DNA of 64,000 bases, taken from contig NW_026705179.1 of NCBI RefSeq assembly GCF_029867415.1, forward strand, positions 744,001 through 808,000, read 5' to 3'. The DNA is from Vicia villosa (Eukaryota > Streptophyta > Magnoliopsida > Fabales > Fabaceae). A program made the position numbers and the translations under genes. This document shows, piece after piece, positions 55,776 through 64,000 of this stretch; position 1 is the first letter of the stretch, and every line of letters begins with the position of its first letter. The notes under the pieces were generated by a model. The model was not told the origin of the DNA. It saw only the letters and a list, made by a program, of their open reading frames with translations, and did no database searches.

Positions 55776-57582
55776 TAGGAATAATCTTTTCCTTAGGTAC
55801 CCACATCCTCTTGGGTCCTTTCTTGTTAGTTCTCCTCAAGTTCTGATTGAACTTGGGTTTAGCAAAATATTTAGCAGGAGGAACAGTATGATACTTCTTA
55901 TTCTGAGTTCCATGATATTTCTTAGGTTGTGTCACATGCTTCTTGGTGTGTGTTATGTGAAAACTTTGTGCATGTGATGTGTGCTTAATATCATGGGAGT
56001 GGCCAAATTTAAATTGGTTATACAGAGGCTTGTATGATATTTTCATATCATCCACAGATTCAAGCTTGTATGGGATTTCACCCTCATAACCAATGCCAAC
56101 TCTCTTGTTCCCAAACACAGCATATATCATAGAAGCTAGCTGACTTCTGCCAATACTTCTAGATAAGAACTTCCTGAAACTTAAATCATATTCTTTCAGA
56201 ATATGATTCAGAGTGGGAGTGGATTTTTCTGAATCAGAAGGAGATCCAACATTATTGGATAATTTTAAAACTTTTTCTTTTAATTCAGAATTTTCCAACT
56301 CAAGCTTCTTAGTTTCAAATTCAAATTGCTTTTTCAGCTTTTTGTATTTGATACTAAGATGAGCTTTTAATTCAAGAAGCTCTGTTAGACTGGAAACTAA
56401 CTCTTCTCTAGATAGTTCAGAAAATACCTCTTCAGAATCTGATTCTGATGTAGATTCTGATCCATCATCTTCTGTCGCCATCAGCGCAAAGTTTGCCTGC
56501 TCTCCTTCAGAGTCTGATCCTGATTCTGATTCAGAATCATCCCATGTTGCCATAAGACCTTTCTTCTTATGAAACTTCTTCTTGGGATTCTCCTTCTGAA
56601 GTTTCGGACACTCATTCTTGTAATGTCCAGGCTCATTGCACTCATAGCAGACAGCCTTCTTCTTGTCAGATCTTCTGTCACCAGAAGATTCTCCTCGTTC
56701 AAATTTCTTTGAACTTCTGAAGCCTCTGAACTTCCTTTGCTTGCTCTTCCAGAGTTGGTTTACCCTTCTGGAGATCATGGACAGTTCATCTTCTTCTTCA
56801 GATTCTGATTCTTCAGGATCTTCTTCTCTAGCCTGAAAAGCGTTAGTGCATTTTTTAACATTAGATTTTAAAGCAATAGACTTACCTTTCTTCTGAGGTT
56901 CATTAGCGTCAAGTTCAATCTCATGACTCCTCAGGGCACTGATCAGCTCTTCCAAAGAAACTTCATTCAGATTCTTCGCAATCTTGAATGCAGTCACCAT
57001 TGGGCCCCATCTTCTGGGCAAACTTCTGATGATCTTCTTTACATGATCAGCCTTGGTGTAGCCTTTGTCGAGAACTCTCAATCCAGCAGTCAGAGTTTGA
57101 AATCTTGAAAACATCTTTTCAATGTCTTCATCATCCTCCATCTTGAAGGCTTCATACTTCTGGATTAGTGCAAGAGCTTTGGTCTCCTTGACTTGAGCAT
57201 TTCCTTCATGAGTCATCTTCAAGGACTCATATATGTCATGGGCCGTTTCCCTGTTAGATATCTTCTCATACTCAGCATGAGAGATAGCATTCAGCAAAAC
57301 AGTCTTGCATTTGTGATGACTCTTGAAATCTTTCTTTTGATCATCATTCATTTCGCTTCTCGTGAGCCTTACACCAGTAGCTTTAACAGGATGTTTGTAA
57401 CCATCCAACAGAAGATCCCATAGATCAGCATCCAGACCAAGAAAGTAACTTTCTAATTTATCTTTCCAATACTCAAAGTTTTCACCATCGAATATTGGTG
57501 GTCTGGTGTAACCATTGTTACCATTACCATTGTAGTATTGCTCAGCTGAGCCAGATGTAGATGTTTGAGTTTCACCAGCCAT
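55776..57582 (-). CDS. SIRE-type Gag
   Basis: The start is the ATG at 57582 (MAGETQTSTSG). The phase stays open to 55660, but about the last 35 codons are protease sequence read out of phase. Residues about 30-230 form the UBN2/copia gag core (FDGENFEYWKDKLESYF near the N-terminus). A Lys/Arg-rich stretch follows, then a CCHC zinc knuckle CYECNEPGHYKNECP at about 311-325. Next are acidic Ser/Glu repeats (SESGSDSEGE, SESTSESDSEE), a Lys/Glu/Leu coiled coil (about 400-440), and a His/Lys/Tyr-rich tail. It would form the particle and bind element RNA. No internal stop is visible, so Gag alone may still be translatable. Confidence 0.92.
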
Positions 57583-57650
57583 CTTTTACTGAAGCGTTTT
57601 TCTCTTCCTGAATCTTTTCTAAACACGGTTAAGTGCTTGCACCTTAGAAC

Positions 57651-57666
57651 CGGCGCTCTGATGACA
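57651..57666 (-). promoter_or_regulatory. Primer binding site of the SIRE-type element
   Basis: Just inside the 5' LTR the minus strand reads TGTCATCAGAGCGCCG. It shares ATCAGAGC with the initiator-Met tRNA PBS typical of copia. The match is imperfect at its first bases. Confidence 0.65.
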
Positions 57667-57668
57667 AT

Positions 57669-58825
57669 TGAAGGATAGAAAAACACTTAGAAAGGGGGGG
57701 GGGGTTGAATAAGTGTAGTCTTAAAAACTTGAACGATAAAAATAAATTGCACAGTTATTTTTATCCTGGTTCGTTGTTAACTAAACTACTCCAGTCCACC
57801 CCCGCGGAGTGATTTACCTCACCTGAGGATTTAATCCACTAATCGTAACAGATTACAATGGTTTTCCACTTAGCCCACGACTAAGTCTTCTAGAGTATCC
57901 TGATCACAACCTGATCACTCTAGGAACAAATGCTTAGACACAAGCTAAGACTTTCTTAGAGTATCCTGACCACCACGTGATCACTCTAAATACAACTGCT
58001 TAGACACAAGCTAAGACTTCCTAGAGTATTCTGATCAACACTTGATCACTCTAGTTACTTACAAATTAATGTAATCAATTCTAAGAGTATTACAAATGCT
58101 TCTGAAAAGCTATAATCACAACAGTGATATTTCTCTTAAAGTTTAAGCTTAATCTTTCTAATATATTACAGCAGCAATGTAGTGAGCTTTGATGAAGATG
58201 AAGTTTCTAAGCTTTTAATTGAACAGCGTTTCAGCAAGTTAATATTCACAGAATTTGGTTCAGAGTTGTTGTTTTTTTGCTTCTCATCAGAACTTCATAT
58301 TTATAGGCGCTTGAGAAGATGACCGTTGGGTGCATTCAATGCTTTGCGTATTCCGTACAGCATTGCATTTAATAGCTTCCAACGTTCCTTTTGTCAGTCA
58401 GCGTAGCCTGCCACTTGTACTTTCTTCTGATCTGATGTTTGAGAATACAACGTTTGAAAATCATTAGAGTCAAACAGCTTGGTGCAAAGCATCTTCTTGT
58501 CTTCTGACCTTGAAGTGCTTCTGAGCGTGATACCATCAGAACTTCAGTGCTACTGCTTCTGATCTCAAGTTCTTCTGATGCTTCCATAGACCCATGTTCT
58601 GATTCTGCCTTGACCATCTTCTGATGTCTTGCCAGACCATGTTCTGATGTTGCATGCTGAACCTTCTGAGACAAAGCTTCTGAGCGCTGATTTGTGCATA
58701 CTCTTTATATATTTCCTGAAGTGGAAATTGCAATGTATTAGAGTACCACATTATCTCACACAAAATTCATATTCTTGTTATCATCAAAACTAAGAATATT
58801 GATCAGAACAAATCTTGTTCTAACA
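57669..58825 (-). mobile_element. 5' LTR of the SIRE-type element (1157 bp)
   Basis: It is about 99% like the 3' LTR by eye and lacks the 64 bp between two tttaat hexamers. It contains a TATA box at 58298-58305. Confidence 0.95.
58298..58305 (-). promoter_or_regulatory. TATA box of the SIRE-type 5' LTR
   Basis: The minus strand reads GCCTATAAATATGAAG, about 520 bp into the LTR. It is conserved in the other LTR. Confidence 0.55.
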
Positions 58826-58830
58826 ATAAC
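58826..58830. repeat. Target site duplication of the SIRE-type element (right copy, ATAAC)
   Basis: It is identical to 49085-49089. The outer element's sequence resumes directly (ctggggcaggg). Confidence 0.92.
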
Positions 58831-61338
58831 CTGGGGCAGGGTAGTTCTCAGTTAATTTGGCTGTGCATTTATTTTAAGAGAATCGTTCGGTACACTTTTC
58901 AATAAAGGTTTCAATCACAAGCGTTCATCCGCACACATCAAAGAAGTGTTGGAGATGTCAATCAAAAGCCAACGATGGTTCATTAATCATTAAGCAAGGC
59001 AGTCAATATCTTTCAAAAACAAAAATGATGAAAAAAAACACATATACAAAGAAAAGCCTGCTAAGTCAAAAATCAAAAAGAAGACTTAGGCAAAAATCAA
59101 AGCATCTCGCTGACTGTAAGCTCAAAATAGACATTTCAGGAAAAAGTTAGGGATATCCAAAGATGAAAAAAGAGAAGTCAATATATTCCTGAACAACACA
59201 ATGTTGTGACTACCAAAAGGAAGAAGTGACTGCCATCTCAAAAGTTCTCTTTGCTTGTGAACCATCATCATTATCAAAGGTGCAAATCCAAAAGTCTCTT
59301 GGAACCTGAATGCATAAGTGGAATTAACTGAGCTTAGGACCGAAGATCATCACGAAGAGGGGTGGGTACAATCAAATTTTGAGCTTTATCCTTTGTTTCT
59401 TAAACCGTGAACCAAGCCACGTTACAACCCTTGAAAATACTAATTGAAGCATGGTTAGTTCGAAAGCATACTGTCACCAAAAAAGGTATCCCGACTCCTT
59501 AAGGTTTACTACAAATGCTAGGTTGATATCTTGTTTTTACAAACATCATGTTTTTATAAATATCATGATCTTACATCTCCAGTTTTAATGTTTTTCAAAA
59601 ACTCAAGACAAACGTATGCATTGCATCTCATGAATTCATTATTAAACATATTCTGCTACATAATTTCAAATGTTAGCATCAGAATGAATTTGCACAGGGT
59701 ACAACTAATGACTAACAGTTATCCCGACAGACAAGATCACTCCAGAAGCAATGTCTCCTGCGTATACAAGGGGCACGACGTGTTTTGTCCAAACAATCTG
59801 GGGCAATCAAGTCAAGATTCCAAGAAACTCTCAAATGCTTATATCAAGTGGGTTTCAAACTATTTCCCGATCAATCTGGGGAAATCAAGTCAAGATTCCG
59901 AGAATCTCTCAAGGATGCCAAAACAATCAGGGGCATACATCCAAATAGATCTGAAGCTACTTCCCAACCAACATGGGATATTGTCTTTGGCCTATGATTA
60001 CCAGGGGCATGTCGCCCATAGTGCACATCTCATAAAGTCCTCGCGAGGCGAATCTTTTCAAAGTCTCTACTAGCAGGGGAAAATCTACGCAAGTCCAGTT
60101 TGACATCTTGATCAATACTCAGTAGTGTGTCCTAATCAATATAAATCATTGGGGGCAATATTCAAAGCATTCATGCCTTTCCACAAAGCCGGTTACACAG
60201 GATCATATCCCCCACAGAGTAATCATTAAGAAGATACCTTCAAATGTTCTTGTCCAACAAAAGACATACCTCCTCAATAGAGTTCACATCTTCGACACCG
60301 TCGGTTCCCCGACCTTCTTCTCTTCTCCAAACATGGTTTATTAATATCTGTTATCCCCAATCAGAGTACATCAAATTACTGGTCATCCCCAAGCAAAATT
60401 GTAAATCCCCAGCTGTGTACCTTCAAGACAAGATCAAACAGCAAAATCACAAGGATATAGAGATTTATTTTCTCAATCAAGACAACATAAATCATATTCA
60501 CATATCATATGTCCTAAACATATTCATACATCACGTACATTGCCTCATAATGAATTCATACATAACACGCAAGTTTCTCATTTATTTTGAGAGACTCGTC
60601 GCATAATACATGCATCATGACATTACATAAAAACTAACTTTACCTTTTTCAGGATACAGTAACAAGCAGATGAACAATATCTATGATCTAATTCAGCTAC
60701 TACGAACGGTACTGACACGATCAACCTTCAAGGATCTAATTCTATCATCACGAACGGTGTAGACACGATCAAAGAACCCCGACAATTGAGTCACGATAAT
60801 GGAATCACAACAACTGAGTCACGATAATGGAATCACGACAACTGAGTCACGATAATGGAATCACGACAACTGAGTCACGATGATGGAATCACGACAACTG
60901 AGTCACGATGATGGAATCACGACAACTGAGTCACGATAATGGAACCAAGACAACTGAGTCACGATAATGGAATCACGACAACAGAGTCACGATAATGGAA
61001 TCACGACAACTGAGTCACGATAATGGAATCACGACAACTGAGTCACCAAAATAGAATCACGACTACAGAGTCACGGTAATGGCATCACGACAATGGAGTT
61101 ACGACGATTGAGTCTCATATCTATTCCCGGTATTTAGTTCAGGAACGATCATGACAATAGAGTCACTACAATTAATTCACTTCACACTCCCAACATCCAG
61201 ATGGCACCTGAGGGCATCTTCAAGCCCATCTCCTACTTCAGCTAGGGCAATTTCTTGGGTATTCTAGTGTTCAATCCTCTTCTATCTTCAGATCCCGACA
61301 GGCACACATGCCAGTCTACATCTTCAGATATAAGAAAA
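58831..61338 (+). mobile_element. 3' internal non-coding region of the outer element
   Basis: It continues 48667-49084 after the SIRE insertion. It shares order and motifs with the array element's internal region in reverse complement: ctggggcagggtag; gacttaggcaaaaa; agttagggatat; and aaccgtgaacc...cgttacaaccctt. A 180-codon frame at 59531-60073 lacks family signals and contains repeated aatctggggaaatcaagtca units, so I do not call it a gene. No pol sequence exists. Confidence 0.8.
60779..61090. repeat. 28-bp minisatellite in the outer element's 3' UTR, about 11 copies
   Basis: The unit is caactgagtcacgataatgg followed by aatcacga. Variants include gatgatgg (60880 region), ccaagacaac and ggcatcacg. 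Copies decay toward the right end (caatggagttacgacgattg). A tandem repeat just upstream of the PPT is typical of Ogre-type 3' UTRs. Confidence 0.93.
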
Positions 61339-61353
61339 TTGAACAGGGGCAGC
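61339..61353 (+). promoter_or_regulatory. Polypurine tract of the outer element
   Basis: ttgaacaggggcagc directly precedes the LTR start TGTCATACCCC and shares AGGGGCAGC with the array element's PPT. Confidence 0.82.
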
Positions 61354-62429
61354 TGTCATACCCCAAAATTTGCCCATACTATTTCTCTAATTCAAATTCA
61401 AAGTCAAGATGCCTCATATGGTTTATGATATTTCAGACTATCTCCATGACAAAACTCAGGCTCTAATTCAAAAGATTGGTCACTGAATTGCTCAGAAAGT
61501 CAACAGTCGACTGGTTTGACCTAAAAGTCAACTGTGGTCAAAGTACAGTCAAAACTCGTGATTTTTTGTCAACATCCTTATATTATTCACCATTTGATCA
61601 AGAATTGATCATGGTTCATCAAGGAAAGATCAGAAATCGACAGTTCCAAAAGTTTCTAAATTAGGGTTTTCATAGGAGAAAGTCAACTGAACTTTGACCA
61701 ACCATAACTTCCTCATGGAACATCAGAAATTTCCCATCCAAAGCTCATTTTGAAGGAAATTAAGTTCTCTACAACTTTGTCTCTCACATGCCAAGTCTAA
61801 AAATGCTTCGTTTGAGAGATATGACTTAAAACATTATAGGTCCTTTTTGAAAGTCGACCAAAAGCAGTTTTTTGTCAAAGCCCATATCATCAAGAGAAAC
61901 TCTTCAAATGGAAAAAAGCTTCCAAAGTGGCTTGTAGAGGACATCTTGAGGTTTCCAAAAAGTCCTAGAACTCCTCCATACCTCAAAAATTGAGGGAGAT
62001 ATGCCTTGTCAAAGTTGGGCAATTTTGAAGGAAAAAATGTGAAGTAAAAGGCCTCAAAATGGATTTTCGCGTAAAAGAGCCCAATCTTTTTTGGCCCAAT
62101 ATTGTTCCTCAAGTCATCCAAGGCCTCAAATTTAATTGTCACGAATTTATAGGTTTTATTTGATTTATTATGATTTTTTTAGTCATTTAAAAGTGATTAA
62201 ATTCAATAAATCAAGCAAAGAAATCAAAGATTTGATTTGGCATGGCATTCCAATTATATTCAATCACCAAATTAGACATGATGTGTGATTAAATTCGTAC
62301 TAATGATAAATGTAAGGATTGAATCAAATTTGGACCAAAAGTGAAAAGTTTCAAAATTTGATTTTTTTCCAAATTACAAAAGATTGATTCAATAGGATTT
62401 TGTTCAAAGATATTGACCTAATAGGTTCC

Positions 62430-62439
62430 ATATAAGTAG
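62430..62439 (+). promoter_or_regulatory. Candidate TATA box of the outer element's LTR
   Basis: TCCATATAAGTAGG lies about 1.08 kb into the LTR in sense orientation. It is weaker than the Ogre TATA box. Confidence 0.4.
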
Positions 62440-63123
62440 GCAAAAGTGGTTGAGACGTGAGAGATTTTTTGGACAAGGATTGCACCTCCATCGAACACGT
62501 AAAAAGCTCAAAAAATCCAAGAGAAAGTCCAAATCGGTTTTGGACTTAGAGGCATATTCAAGAGGATTTGAAGACTCTAATCCGTCCCTTGGTGTTCCCA
62601 GAAGCTACACTGATACTTTCCAAGTGCATGAGACCTCCAAGAGTCACGATATACATCACGGTTTGCCCATATATTTTTTTTTTCGATTTCAATTTTTTAC
62701 CCATCATAAATGAAATTGAATTGCATAATATTGTTTGTGGTGATATTTGCAAGCTATTGGTACCATTTAATTGAAGTTTAGGTATGTATACGAAGATCCG
62801 CCACTGCTAGGTTTCCAAAGCTTCAATTTGGGAATTCTGGAATTAGGAAGAATTAGCCAAAACTAAGGAGCCCATTGGATTCAATGGAGAATTTGCAATC
62901 GATCCATGATCTTAATGTAGATTTATCATTCGATTTGAGGTGTTTTCGATCTCGCAGGTATTAGCTATGGCCGTTGTCGAAGCTAAATGGGGGCTGTTTC
63001 TGTAGCCAAAACTTCAATCCCCCAACGAGGACGATGATGGGTCAGCGCACGCCCTTTCAGAATTTTAAATAATTTTTTTTGTTTCATTTATAACAGATGC
63101 GTTTTCAGTAATTGACGACATGA

Positions 63124-63203
63124 AGCGCGCAGCTCAGCGGAAGGCTTTGGTCTCACTTTCGTCAATAACCTGGGTTCGATAACCTGGGTTCGATCCCCAG
63201 GGA
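63124..63203 (+). promoter_or_regulatory. tRNA-like A-box/B-box block in the outer element's 3' LTR
   Basis: CAGCTCAGCGG (63130-63140) matches the A-box core at 10 of 11 positions. GGTTCGATCCC (63187-63197) is a perfect B-box inside a T-arm-like palindrome (cctgg...ccagg). A 15-bp duplication (ataacctgggttcg) has doubled part of the T arm. It is in sense orientation. It could be a tRNA relic or a SINE-derived piece. Confidence 0.5.
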
Positions 63204-64000
63204 AAACACTTTTTATTTTAACACTTGCAACTTTGCGGATCCAGTGCTAATCATCTATGCCTGATCCTAATGCACTCTCAACCTCTAACCATTGGATCGC
63301 GTCTAACAAGATCAAACGCCTCAGGGAACTGCACCTCTACCATGGACCATCCCAACACAGCCACATACGATCCAAGCTAAGTCCTATTTTAATTTCTTTT
63401 TATTTTTTTACATAAACTCTTTTCTTTCTTTTCTAATCTAATTTTATTTACTATAATCCTTTTTTATGTACAAAATAGCATTTGTATATTTGTTTTTTAT
63501 AATAATTATTTATAATCGAGAATTTTTTCTTTTTTGATTTAATTAAGTAGGTTAAAAACTAACAATTACTAAATTTGGTTTTTATGATTTTATTAACCAT
63601 GGTTAATTTGTGCCCGAATCAGGGTTTACAAGGATTTGCCCTACACTAAAATATTTTTGTGTCCTTTTCAGGGTTATTTTCAAATGCCTTCCGACTACAA
63701 ACCATATCAGATCAAATCAAAAGCTAAGTCTTACTTCATATTTATTTAAATGTTCATTTTATTTTATTTTGCTTTTTTTTTAATTAGGGTTAGCCCTGAC
63801 TGTCACAAAATTAGCCATACACTCACTACTCTCGGTTTATTTCTTGTTTTCCTAATTTTCAGGGTTTGCCAACCGTCAAAGCTCGAATAGTCGGTAACCC
63901 TAAAACTTGTCTAATCTCTTTAATTATTACTTATTCAGACCTATTTGGCATTATTCTTCCGCTGGTTTCTTTTTTCCCTTCTCCATATTTCGTAACTGTT

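Larger units (their letters stand above)
49090..58825 (-). mobile_element. SIRE/Maximus-lineage Ty1/copia retrotransposon (9.7 kb)
   Basis: LTRs lie at 49090-50310 and 57669-58825, with exact 5-bp target duplications. In element sense it runs 5' LTR, PBS resembling the initiator-Met type, gag, protease, integrase, RT, RNase H, a small extra ORF, a repeat-rich 3' region, PPT (AAAAAGGGGGAGAT), 3' LTR. Integrase before RT defines copia. The long Gag with coiled coil and CCHC knuckle, and the LTR start TGTTAGAACAAG, fit SIRE. The LTRs differ by about a dozen substitutions (about 1%) plus a 64-bp indel. No long env-like ORF remains. Confidence 0.93.
61354..64000 (+). mobile_element. 3' LTR of the outer element (first about 2.65 kb; runs off the window)
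   Basis: It starts TGTCATACCCCAAAATTTGC after the PPT. From 63341 it matches 1748 onward, so its last 0.9 kb lies beyond the window. It contains a candidate TATA box (62430-62439) and a tRNA-like block (63124-63203). Short ORFs are not supported. Confidence 0.9.

Noticed and set aside
59531..60073. 180-codon plus-strand frame in the outer element's 3' region
   Set aside because: It contains internal direct repeats, no domain and irregular composition, and aligns in part with non-coding sequence of the array element.
60779..61090. CRISPR-like regular repeat spacing
   Set aside because: This is a eukaryotic retroelement minisatellite with head-to-tail units and no unique spacers. The same applies to 29690-30690.

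Overview
This window is plant nuclear DNA made almost entirely of nested LTR retrotransposons, and I see no host gene in it. The mix of elements points to a legume, most likely tribe Fabeae (pea, vetch, Lathyrus, faba bean). It holds a giant Ty3/gypsy Tat/Ogre element with the extra ORF1, two non-coding relatives of Ogre, and a SIRE/Maximus-type Ty1/copia element with a long Gag. Coding frames are eukaryotic retroelement frames, and A/T-rich spacers separate them.

Layout, oldest to youngest. (1) The host layer is a plus-strand, non-autonomous Ogre-like element. It has a 5' LTR remnant (1748-3322), a PBS (3327-3345), a leader (to 4313), a mini-gag ORF (47854-48666), a 3' non-coding part (48667-49084 and 58831-61338) with a 28-bp minisatellite, a polypurine tract, and a 3' LTR from 61354 that runs off the window. 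(2) Its 5' LTR is cut by the end of another LTR (1-1747). (3) A minus-strand Ogre element sits in its leader (4319-47639, exact 5-bp target duplication TGACC at 4314-4318 and 47640-47644). It has 4.9-kb LTRs, ORF1, gag-protease, a predicted intron, and RT/RNase H/integrase. (4) A minus-strand SIRE-type element sits in its 3' part (49090-58825, target duplication ATAAC at 49085-49089 and 58826-58830). (5) The 5' LTR of the Ogre element is itself split by a 21.1-kb array (24466-45583): LTR-internal-LTR-internal-LTR-partial internal of a non-coding Ogre derivative with an 8.03-kb period.

LTR or unit divergence counted by eye fits this order: about 2% for the outer element, about 1% for the Ogre and SIRE elements, and a few tenths of a percent between array units.

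Both autonomous-type elements are disabled. Ogre has in-frame stops in ORF1, gag and protease, at least two frameshifts, and an integrase without its catalytic glutamate. SIRE has two frameshifts around protease and an integrase Glu-to-Asp change at the catalytic position. The most unusual observations are the multi-LTR tandem array, the mini-gag with duplicated zinc-finger modules, a predicted intron that restores frame between the Ogre protease and RT regions, and tRNA-like A/B-box pairs in sense orientation in the LTRs of two different Ogre-type families.
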